Source: an uncultured Alphaproteobacteria bacterium (GTDB lineage: Bacteria > Pseudomonadota > Alphaproteobacteria > UBA2966). From it: 64,000 nucleotides of DNA. Location: the NCBI GenBank assembly GCA_958295725.1, contig CATQHA010000001.1:1-64000 (forward strand). Direction: 5' to 3'. This document shows, piece by piece, positions 26,273-33,635 of the stretch. Both the position numbers and the translations under genes were made by a program. The notes beneath the pieces were generated by a model. The model worked only from the letters and a program-made list of their open reading frames with translations. It made no database searches and had not been told where the DNA came from. Numbering within the stretch: position 1 is the stretch's first letter; every line of letters begins with the position of its first letter.

Positions 26273-26551
26273 ATGGAAACGCCGAATGAAATGCGGACGA
26301 AGATCGTGGACAGGGCGACCGAAGACGCGGAGTTCCGCGCCCGGCTGCTCGGCGATCCGAAGGGAGCGCTCGAGCAGGAGTTGGGCGTCGCCATTCCGGC
26401 GTCGCTGTCGATCGAGGTTCACGAAGAGAGCGGCACGACCGCGCATCTGGTTCTTCCGCCCGACAGCAGGCTGGGTGAAAGCGACCTGCGGGCGGTCGCC
26501 GGCGGTTTTGTCAGCAGTCTCGGTAACGCTCGCTCGGTGTTCAATTGGTAA
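26273..26551 (+). CDS. NHLP-leader RiPP precursor 11
   Basis: A 92-aa precursor; the leader differs at several places (KIVDRATEDAEF, LPPDSRLGESDLRAVAGG). The core is FVSSLGNARSVFNW, 14 residues with three Ser and a terminal Trp. It follows a full spacer and precedes another. Confidence 0.9.
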   Translation: METPNEMRTKIVDRATEDAEFRARLLGDPKGALEQELGVAIPASLSIEVHEESGTTAHLVLPPDSRLGESDLRAVAGGFVSSLGNARSVFNW

Positions 26552-26689
26552 TCCCGCCGGACCGCGCGAATTAGGGTTGAGGCCCGTTCGACGGGCCAGT
26601 CAGGTTGCCCATCGTCGTCAAGGGTGTTTGTCGCCGGAAGCGTGGCGGCGCGACATGGAGCGTATCATCGCCCGAGGAGGAGAGAATCA

Positions 26690-26971
26690 ATGGAAACGCC
26701 GAATGAAATGCGGATGAAGATCGTGGACAAGGCGACCGGGGACGCGGAGTTCCGCGCCCGGCTGCTCGGCGATCCGAAGGGAGCGCTCGAGCAGGAGTTG
26801 GGCGTCACCATTCCGGCGTCGCTGTCGATCGAGGTCCACGAAGAGAGCGGGGAGACCGCGCATCTGGTTCTTCCGCCCGACAGCAAGCTGGGCGAAAGCG
26901 ATCTGCGGACGGTCGCCGGCGGTATGTTTGGCCTCGTCAACGAGCAGCATCGTCGGGAGCTCAATTGGTAA
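26690..26971 (+). CDS. NHLP-leader RiPP precursor 12
   Basis: A 93-aa precursor, the last intact one. The leader METPNEMRMKIVDKATGD runs to LGESDLRTVAGG, and the core is MFGLVNEQHRRELNW, 15 residues with a terminal Trp. Downstream are only relics (26985-27018 and 27079-27168) before the convergent exporter operon. Confidence 0.9.
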   Translation: METPNEMRMKIVDKATGDAEFRARLLGDPKGALEQELGVTIPASLSIEVHEESGETAHLVLPPDSKLGESDLRTVAGGMFGLVNEQHRRELNW

Positions 26972-26984
26972 TCCCGCCGGGCCG

Positions 26985-27018
26985 TTCAGCGAAAGCGATC
27001 TGAAGACGGCCGCCGGGC
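26985..27018 (+). pseudogene. relic of a precursor leader end
   Basis: Right after precursor 12 the sequence codes for SESDLKTAAG, matching the last residues of the NHLP leaders before the cleavage site (SESDLRTVAGG). It joins the usual post-stop sequence GTAATCCCGCCGGGCCG without any intervening gene, so it is a deletion junction rather than a working precursor. Confidence 0.6.
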
Positions 27019-27078
27019 CGGAGCGCCGGGCGAGGCCCCTCGCTCGGCAGCGGCCACGGAGAATCGAGAGCTGTCCAT

Positions 27079-27168
27079 GGTCCCGGATGGGATCGGCTGA
27101 TGGCCCGTGCCGCGGAGTTTCCCGACGCCGGGTCGGGGACGTTCCCCGGTTGCGAGTTTCGGCTCGGT
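27079..27168 (+). pseudogene. internal fragment of a second copy of the unknown gene
   Basis: Thirty codons reading GPGWDRLMARAAEFPDAGSG then TFPGCEFRLG match residues of the 23525 protein (GPGWGRLMACAAELPDAGLA, TPLGCEFRLG) in frame. Similarity stops sharply on both sides, and the exporter stop codon lies 27 bp further on. A whole second copy of the gene probably once ended the array. Confidence 0.75.
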
Positions 27169-27194
27169 ATCGCGGGAACTTCCGTGCCGTCGGA

Positions 27195-30107
27195 TCAGGT
27201 CATCTGCCGGCGCACCAGATTCCGGAAGGGACCGTCGGTCTCCATCAGCTCGTCGAAGGTGCCCGTCTGGGCCACCCGGCCGTCCCGCAGCACATGGATG
27301 CTGTCGGCCATCCGGATGGTCGACAGGCGGTGCGCGCTCACGAACCGGGTGACGGCGAGTTCAGCCACGCTCCGCATCACCCTGGCCTGGCTCCTGTTGT
27401 CGAGCCAGTTGGTGGCCTCGTCCAGGAACAGGACGCTCGGATCCCGGACCAGCGCCGCGGCCAGTGCGATCCGCTGGATCTGCCCGCCCGAGAACAGCGA
27501 CGAATCGTCGCCGACAGCCGTATGCATCTGCATCGGCATGGCGGCGATGTCTTCGTCGATGGCGGCGAGGCGGGCGGCTCGCCAGGCGTCTTCCTCGGTG
27601 AGATCCCCGGAGAGTCCGACGATGTTCTCGAGCACGGTCCCGGGCCGCATCGACGCGTCCTGCACCACCATGCCGATCTTGCTGCGCACCGCTCGCTTGT
27701 TGAGGCGTCCGAGGTCTCGCCCATCGTAGTAGACGGCTCCCGACAGCGGCGTCTCGAGTCCGAGCGCGAGCCGGAACAGGGTGCTCTTGCCCGTCCCGGA
27801 CTCCCCGACGATGGCCACGAACTCGCCCGCGCGGGCGGGGATCGAGACGTCCCGGAGGACGAGGGGACCGTCCTCGGTGTAGCGGAAGCTCACGTGATCG
27901 ATGTGGACGTCGCCGCCGAACTCCGGCGGCGATTCGCCTTCGAGGCCGGTTTCCGGCGTCGCTTCCAGGATCGGGGTCGCCTGCCCGTATGCCGGCACGA
28001 TGGCGGCGACGGCGGAGAACGAGCCGCCGAGCTGGGCCAACGCCGCGTAGAACACCATGAGGGCCGCGTAGACGGTGAGGAAGTCTCCTGTCGGAAGGGT
28101 CGCGCCGCCGTCGTGCGTCGCGACCGCGAACACCGCCGCCGCGGTCAGCGGGGGAACGGCGGCGATGAAGGCGATCAGATGCTCGTTCAGCCTGCCGAGC
28201 CGCATCTCGGTCTGTTTCTGTTCCCGATAACCCTTCGCCCACATGGCGAACCCGATCCCCTCCGACCCGGTCGAGCGCAGTTTCCCGATGCCGTTCAGCA
28301 ATTGCAGCAGCGTTCCCGCCAGACGCCGCGAGACCGCGAGCAGGCGCCGATGGTGGGGCAGTTGGAGAATGCCGATGATCGACGTCGTCCCGAGGGAGAA
28401 AAGGCCCAGCGCCAGGCCCAGCCAGCCGATCGCGATGTCGTAAAGGAACAGCAGGACGAACGTGGGCAGGAGGAAGATCACCGACAGCAGGGCGCCGCCG
28501 ACCACGCCCGAAACCTGATCGCGCAGTTCCTGGAAGGTCATGGCGCGCATGGCCAGATCGCCGGACGAGAAGCGGCGAAAGAACCACCACGGCAGGCCGA
28601 GCATCCGGTCCCAAAGCGCCGCTCCGACGCGCGCGGTCGCGAGGGCTTCCAGTCGCATCAGGGCCGTTCCCTGGAGGATCTGCAGGAACGCCGTGAGGAT
28701 CGCCAGCAGGACCAGGGACAGGGACAGTTTCAGTAGCTGCCAGCCGGATCCGCTCGGGATCACGCGGTCCGCGAGCGCGCCGAACAGGATGGACGGCACC
28801 AACATCAGGAGGCCGACGAGCAGCCCGGCGATGGCGAAGCGCGCGAGGTCGCCCCCGAGCCCGCGGAAGGCGAAGCGGAACAGAGAGGCCACGCGGGCCG
28901 CTCCGTCCCGCGGCAGCGCGCGGTAGAAGAAGTGCGCCTCGGAAACGAGATCGCTGGCCAGACGCGCGTCGACCCGCTCCGAACGGCCCGTCGCCGGGTC
29001 GACCGCGCGGTAGCGTCCCGACATGCCTGGAATCAGCGCCACCGGGTTCCCGGCTCCGCGGCGGAACGCCAGCAGCGCCCCGCTGTTGCCGAGCCACCAC
29101 CGGTCGTCGTCGTCGAGCCTGATCTTGCGCGCGCGGACCCCGGATACGCGCTGAATCTCCGTCAGGTCGGGATCCCCTTCGTCCATTCCTCTCCGGCGAG
29201 GCGGAGAGCGGAACCGGATTCCCTCGTGGCGGCCGACCAGCTCGAGGGCGCCCAGCAGCGCCGATTCGTCGGTTCTGATCATGGAGCGGCGGCCATCCAG
29301 GACGCCGAACAGGTCGTGGCGGGCGTGCTCCTCGCTCCGGCGACGGTGCCGAGCCTGGGCGCGTTGCAGGTTGGCCATGTCGACGAGCGTCAGGCGCCTG
29401 TTGAGCTCCTCGACGGACAGCGCCAGACGATGGAACTCGGCCAGGGCGGGAAACAGGAGGCCGTCGGCTTCGAGCGCCTCGGACGAGGTGACGATCAGCC
29501 GCGAGGGGCGGAACAGCCTTATCCAGCTATCGACCGTGACGGGGGTGAAGCCGGGACCGTCGCCCGCTGGCTCGCCGGTGTCGAGGAAGGCCGCGTTCCC
29601 CTCCGGGCTGGAGACCCAGACCACGCCGTGCCGGGTCGTCAGCACGTTCTCGTTCACGGTTCCGACGTCCTCGCCCGCGGTCAGGAAGCGCTCGGGGCGC
29701 GGGCGCGGCGTCACCTCCCGGGCGACCGCGGCGGCGAGATCGACGATCCAGGAATCGACCTGTCCGGCCAGAAATTCGGCGACCTCCGGTTCGGCGAACG
29801 CCGTCCGGGGCAGGCGGCGGAGCTCGGTGTCGGGGAGTCCTTTGGCGATGCACAACGACGAGGAGTTGTCTTCCCCCTCGCCGACGCCGAAGACGAGCCG
29901 CCCGGCCCCGGCGCGCAGGAGTTGCCTGAAGTCCGATTCCGCCTCGTCTCCGGAGTTCCGGGCGGCGAAAATGTTGACCGCGCCCTCGACGACGTACCAC
30001 ACCACCTCGGGATCGGACAGGAAAATGGGCCGGTTGCCGCCGCCGATGAACGCCTCGCCCCGCGAGAGCGCGATTTGCCCGAGTCTGTCCAGCGCCCGCT
30101 TCTCCAT
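27195..30107 (-). CDS. NHLM-type exporter ABC permease/ATPase without peptidase (ABC2)
   Basis: A 970-aa half-transporter of the NHLM bacteriocin-system type (TIGR03797-like). A long N-terminal region of about 400 residues (IFLSDPEVVWYVVEGAVNIFA) resembles the cyclic-nucleotide-binding-like head of this subfamily. Six membrane helices follow (from FAIAGLLVGLLMLVPSILFG), then the ATPase with Walker A GESGTGKST, signature LFSGGQIQR and Walker B VLFLDEAT. ATG 30107 is chosen because it leaves 25 bp after the stop of the preceding gene. It is the last gene of the three-gene exporter operon and converges on the precursors, with the unusually short space of 223 bp between. Confidence 0.88.
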   Translation of the reverse strand: MEKRALDRLGQIALSRGEAFIGGGNRPIFLSDPEVVWYVVEGAVNIFAARNSGDEAESDFRQLLRAGAGRLVFGVGEGEDNSSSLCIAKGLPDTELRRLPRTAFAEPEVAEFLAGQVDSWIVDLAAAVAREVTPRPRPERFLTAGEDVGTVNENVLTTRHGVVWVSSPEGNAAFLDTGEPAGDGPGFTPVTVDSWIRLFRPSRLIVTSSEALEADGLLFPALAEFHRLALSVEELNRRLTLVDMANLQRAQARHRRRSEEHARHDLFGVLDGRRSMIRTDESALLGALELVGRHEGIRFRSPPRRRGMDEGDPDLTEIQRVSGVRARKIRLDDDDRWWLGNSGALLAFRRGAGNPVALIPGMSGRYRAVDPATGRSERVDARLASDLVSEAHFFYRALPRDGAARVASLFRFAFRGLGGDLARFAIAGLLVGLLMLVPSILFGALADRVIPSGSGWQLLKLSLSLVLLAILTAFLQILQGTALMRLEALATARVGAALWDRMLGLPWWFFRRFSSGDLAMRAMTFQELRDQVSGVVGGALLSVIFLLPTFVLLFLYDIAIGWLGLALGLFSLGTTSIIGILQLPHHRRLLAVSRRLAGTLLQLLNGIGKLRSTGSEGIGFAMWAKGYREQKQTEMRLGRLNEHLIAFIAAVPPLTAAAVFAVATHDGGATLPTGDFLTVYAALMVFYAALAQLGGSFSAVAAIVPAYGQATPILEATPETGLEGESPPEFGGDVHIDHVSFRYTEDGPLVLRDVSIPARAGEFVAIVGESGTGKSTLFRLALGLETPLSGAVYYDGRDLGRLNKRAVRSKIGMVVQDASMRPGTVLENIVGLSGDLTEEDAWRAARLAAIDEDIAAMPMQMHTAVGDDSSLFSGGQIQRIALAAALVRDPSVLFLDEATNWLDNRSQARVMRSVAELAVTRFVSAHRLSTIRMADSIHVLRDGRVAQTGTFDELMETDGPFRNLVRRQMT

Positions 30108-30132
30108 GTCCTTCGCTCCGCGCGCGGCTCGT

Positions 30133-32382
30133 TCAGTTCGCTTCCACGAGCTGACGGTACAGCCCGTCGGCATCCCGCATCAGTTCCTGATGGATGCCCC
30201 GCTGCACCTCGCGCCCCCCGTCGAGGACCACGATCAGGTCGCAGTCCCGGATGGTGCTCAGCCGATGGGCCACGATGAGGCAGGTGCATCCCCGGCGCCG
30301 CAGCGCGTCGTCGATCCGGACTTCGGTGATCGTATCGAGAGAACAGGTCGCCTCGTCCAGGATCAGCACCGACGGGTTGTTGACGAGCGCGCGCGCGATC
30401 TCCAGCCGCTGCCTCTGGCCGCCGCTGAAGTTGCGCCCTCCCTCGTCGACCGGGGCGTCGTACCCGAGCGGCCGGGAGACGATCTCCTCGTGGATGGTCG
30501 CGTCCCGCGCGGCCGCCACTAGGATCTGATCCGGCACTTCCGGAACCCACATGGTCAGGTTCTCGCGTACCGTGTCCGCGAACAGGAAGATGTGCTGGTC
30601 GACGAGGGACATCGAACCGTGCAGCAGCTCGCGCGGAATCGCGCCGCGCGGGTGCCCGTCGATCAGGACCTCTCCCGACCACGGCTGGTGGAGGCCGGCC
30701 ACCAGCGCCGAAAGCGTCGACTTCCCCGACCCGCTGGGGCCGACGATCGCCACGCGCTGGCCGGGCTCGATGGTCAGGTTGAAATCCTTGAGCAGGGGGT
30801 CGCGGTTGTCCTGGTAGCCGAAGGTGACGTCGCGCAGCTCGATCCGGCCCTTCAGCCGCAGCCGCCCGGCGGTCGAGGGCCGGTCCGCGGAGGCGCCGGG
30901 AACGGGCTCGAAGTCGCGGTCCTCGGGCGCGTCGAATACGTCGTCGAGACGCTGGAGGTCGGCCTCCAGGATCTGGAACATGTCGGCGAACTGGATGAAG
31001 CGTCCGATCGGCTGCATGAAGCTCACCGCCGCCATGTAGAATGCCGTCAGCATCCCGAGGGTCATGTCGCCGGACATCACCCGCCAGCCGCCGAGACCGA
31101 GCACCGCCGCGTTGCCGATGATCAGGAGCAGCACCGGCAGGGCCGCGTTCACGTAGCCGAGCTCGGTGAACCTCTGCCGGGCGAGCAGCTCTCGCGCCTG
31201 ATACCCCGTCCAGCGGGAAAAGAAGTCGTCCTCGGACGCGGTCGCCTGCAAGGTGTCGATCTTGCCGAGGCCGAACATCCCGATCCCGTAGAGCATTCCC
31301 TGTTCGCGTCTGAGCTTGCGGTTCTCGTCCACGCGCGCCCGGGCCAGGACGCGCATGGCCACGGCGCCGAGCACGCTCAGCCCGACGACCAGGGCGCAGA
31401 GCAGAGGGTCGTAGGCCAGCATGAGTCCGAGAAACGCCACGCTGGTGACGAGCTCGATCAGGATGCCGACGAAGTGCGCCGTCGCGATGCTGGAGACCGC
31501 GTCGAGAAGCTGGATCCGGGAGGTCAGATCGCCGGAGAATCGGTGCGAGAAGAACCGCATGGGAAGCCGGAGCAGCCGGGTCATGAAACGCTCGGCGTGA
31601 TCGACGGAAAGGCGCACGGAGAGCCGTCTGAGGCAGCGTTCCCGGAGCCAGGTAAGGAGGTAGAGCAGGCCCGCGGCGGCGAGGAGGATCCCGATCAGCG
31701 CGCCGCCCCAGGACGGTTCGCGCCCGGAGAGCACGAAATCCACGAACAGGCCCGCCAGGAACGGCAGCGCCAGGGAAGGCAAGGCCAGGAGCAGCCCGCA
31801 GCACATCGCGAACGCGAGCGGTTTCTTGACGTCGCGCAACCACGGCAGGACCCGGTACAGGAGGCCCGGGCGGACGCCGCCCGGCCGGAAATCGGGCCCC
31901 GGCTCGAACGTCAGCGTCACCCCCGTGAATGCCTGGTCGAACTCCTCCTCGCTGACCGTCCGGTGGCCGTTGGCCGGGTCGTTGATCAGGAAACGCCCCT
32001 TGCCGAAGCCCTCGAGAACGACGAAGTGGTCGAATTCCCAGAAGAGGATCATCGGCGGGACCATGCTCCAGAGCTCTTTCGGCTCCTTGCGCCATCCCCT
32101 CGTCTCGAGGCCGTACCGGCTCGCCGCGCGGACTATATCGGCCGCGTTGCACCCGTCCCGGCCGACCGAGCACGTCTCCCGCAGCTCCTCGATCGAGACC
32201 CAGCGCCCGAAGTGCGCGAGCACGATCCCGAGGCACGCGGCCCCGCACTCGGTCTGGGTGAGCTGCAACAGCACGGGGGTGTGCGCCCGGCGCCGCGAGG
32301 GAGCCTCGCTGGACACGCGCACCCGTTTCAGCGCCTCGTCCAGTTGGGATCGACGGGTCATGGCATCGCCGGGGGCGGTCAT
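30133..32382 (-). CDS. NHLM-type exporter ABC permease/ATPase with C39 leader peptidase (ABC1)
   Basis: A 749-aa bifunctional exporter (TIGR03796-like). The N-terminal C39 peptidase has its catalytic cysteine at residue 46 in QTECGAACLG, the histidine in EFDHFVVLEGFG and the aspartate in INDPANG. It should cut the precursors after their GG sites and pass the core through the membrane part. Six helices follow, then Walker A GPSGSGKST, signature NFSGGQRQR and Walker B VLILDEAT. The ATG at 32382 overlaps the stop of the adaptor gene as ATGA. All catalytic residues are present, so the peptidase looks active. Confidence 0.92.
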   Translation of the reverse strand: MTAPGDAMTRRSQLDEALKRVRVSSEAPSRRRAHTPVLLQLTQTECGAACLGIVLAHFGRWVSIEELRETCSVGRDGCNAADIVRAASRYGLETRGWRKEPKELWSMVPPMILFWEFDHFVVLEGFGKGRFLINDPANGHRTVSEEEFDQAFTGVTLTFEPGPDFRPGGVRPGLLYRVLPWLRDVKKPLAFAMCCGLLLALPSLALPFLAGLFVDFVLSGREPSWGGALIGILLAAAGLLYLLTWLRERCLRRLSVRLSVDHAERFMTRLLRLPMRFFSHRFSGDLTSRIQLLDAVSSIATAHFVGILIELVTSVAFLGLMLAYDPLLCALVVGLSVLGAVAMRVLARARVDENRKLRREQGMLYGIGMFGLGKIDTLQATASEDDFFSRWTGYQARELLARQRFTELGYVNAALPVLLLIIGNAAVLGLGGWRVMSGDMTLGMLTAFYMAAVSFMQPIGRFIQFADMFQILEADLQRLDDVFDAPEDRDFEPVPGASADRPSTAGRLRLKGRIELRDVTFGYQDNRDPLLKDFNLTIEPGQRVAIVGPSGSGKSTLSALVAGLHQPWSGEVLIDGHPRGAIPRELLHGSMSLVDQHIFLFADTVRENLTMWVPEVPDQILVAAARDATIHEEIVSRPLGYDAPVDEGGRNFSGGQRQRLEIARALVNNPSVLILDEATCSLDTITEVRIDDALRRRGCTCLIVAHRLSTIRDCDLIVVLDGGREVQRGIHQELMRDADGLYRQLVEAN

Positions 32383-33287
32383 TGGGTGCTCCCGCTCGCC
32401 AGCAGCAGGGCCGCGGGGGATTGCTCCCCCAACACGATCCGCGCGAGGCCGCCTGCGCCGTCGGCGAGCGGCGGGAGCGATGGTTCGTTCAGGACCAGCC
32501 GCAGCAGGTGCGCGGGGGCGGGAGTCGAGAGGCCGAGGTCGGCGAGCCATTCGGGGGCGGCGACGGGCCGGGGGGATACCTCCAGCACGCGAGCTTCCAG
32601 CGCGCTCGAACCCGGCCGCTCGGGCAGCGCCACGAGCACCTCCGCGTCCATGCCCGCCGTGAGCTTCCCGGCGTCTTCCGGCGATACGAAGGCCAGCGCC
32701 TGCCAGGCATCCTCGGACACGCCCCGGATCCGGGCGACCGTTTCCCCGGCGCCGACCGGCCGGCCCGGAGCCAGACGGTGCGCCACGAGCTTTCCTCCGC
32801 GCGGGGCGACGATCGATTCCCCGGCGTCGGTCTCGATCTTTCCGAGCTCCATTCGCGCCACCGCGAGCAGCGCTTCCTGGACCGCGGCGGCGGCGCCCTC
32901 GGCGTGGCGTATCCCGTCCTCGACCGTGCCGACGATCCTCTGCGCGATTCGGGCCTGGCGTTCCGCTTCCGGCGGACGCACCCGGGCGATCGTCTGTCCC
33001 GTCTCCAGGACGTCCCCGATCTCGGCCATGATTCCGATGACGTTGCCGGACACGGGGGAGATCACGGCGTGGCGCTCGCCCGGCGCGACCAGCACGGCCT
33101 CGACCGAGAGGCCGCGCTCCACGCTCCCGAACACCCCCCAGGCGAGGAACGCGAGAAGCGACAGGCCGAGTCCGGCCAGCACCATCCATTCGTGGGGCGC
33201 CGTGACCTGGAGCCGGTCGTCGAGAGGCTCCGTGCGCGACCGGCGCGCCACGGCATCCTGCCTGAAGACTTTGTTATGGAACAACAA
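32379..33287 (-). CDS. NHLM-type secretion adaptor (HlyD family)
   Basis: A 302-aa membrane-fusion protein of the NHLM export system (TIGR03794-like). One membrane helix (WMVLAGLGLSLLAFLAWGVF) near residues 35-54 precedes a lipoyl half-motif (VISPVSGNVIGIMAEIGDVL) and a shortened hairpin, then IVAPRGGKLVAHRLAPGRPV. It is shorter than typical HlyD adaptors because the alpha hairpin is reduced. First gene of the exporter operon; overlaps ABC1 by 4 bp. Its promoter should lie in 33288-33400. Confidence 0.88.
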   Translation of the reverse strand: MLFHNKVFRQDAVARRSRTEPLDDRLQVTAPHEWMVLAGLGLSLLAFLAWGVFGSVERGLSVEAVLVAPGERHAVISPVSGNVIGIMAEIGDVLETGQTIARVRPPEAERQARIAQRIVGTVEDGIRHAEGAAAAVQEALLAVARMELGKIETDAGESIVAPRGGKLVAHRLAPGRPVGAGETVARIRGVSEDAWQALAFVSPEDAGKLTAGMDAEVLVALPERPGSSALEARVLEVSPRPVAAPEWLADLGLSTPAPAHLLRLVLNEPSLPPLADGAGGLARIVLGEQSPAALLLASGSTQ

Positions 33288-33635
33288 GGCGCAACGCTCC
33301 CCGATTTCCCGCCTGCCCGCAGTATACCCCCGATGGCGATCTATTGTGGATATGAATTACCGATGTCCAATGTGCCGCTCCTCCCCCCCCTGACGGGGGA
33401 GAGGTCGGGAGGGGGTCCGCATACGCTCGGACGGACCCGATGGCGACGGCGCGGGAGAATCTCCTCGGCGCCGGAGTACCGACTGGTTGAGCGACGACCC
33501 CTCGGATCAGAATCCGGATTCCACGGCCACGGGTAGGAGGAAGCCATCCGCGCGGCGCGACCTGCTGTGGATTTGACCCCTGTGCGCGCCGGTGGAGCCG
33601 CCCCGGTCACGACCTTTCGGCGCGAACCGAACGCT
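33288..33635. repeat. intergenic region with dispersed repeat (33338-33420)
   Basis: About 350 bp with no supported gene. At 33338-33372 the sequence TATTGTGGATATGAATTACC and onward resembles the AT-rich head of the repeat at 50865-50905, and at 33378-33418 a C-run/G-run pair (CTCCTCCCCCC to GAGAGGTCGGGAGGGGG) resembles those at 7835-7920 and 50958-51002. It separates the exporter operon from the stop of the autotransporter gene. The exporter promoter is expected at the left side, but I see no clear -35/-10 pair. Confidence 0.5.

Larger units (their letters stand above)
21244..26689 (+). repeat. conserved non-coding spacer repeat of the precursor array (8 copies) with hairpin
   Basis: Eight closely similar spacers of about 120-140 bp lie at 21244-21382, 21662-21800, 23081-23221, 24756-24892, 25264-25382, 25752-25870, 26135-26272 and 26552-26689. 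Each runs from a stop codon to the next ribosome site. Common parts are AATTAGGGTT, the hairpin GGCCCGTTCGACGGGCC (7-bp stem, 3-base loop; copies at 21273-21289, 21691-21707, 23111-23127, 24785-24801, 25275-25291, 25763-25779, 26164-26180 and 26581-26597, some with one stem change), GTCGTCAAGG, GCCGGAAGCGTGGCGGCG and the AGGAGGAGCGAACC ribosome site. No U-run follows the hairpin, so attenuation, RNA processing or transcript stability is more likely than simple termination. Confidence 0.8.

Noticed and set aside
20944..26971. Precursors as lanthipeptide or thiazole/oxazole substrates
   Set aside because: The cores have no Cys, few Ser/Thr, and no LanM, LanB/C or YcaO gene is present.
30592..33393. 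933-codon open frame on the plus strand
   Set aside because: It is the antisense of the NHLM exporter genes and has no recognisable features.
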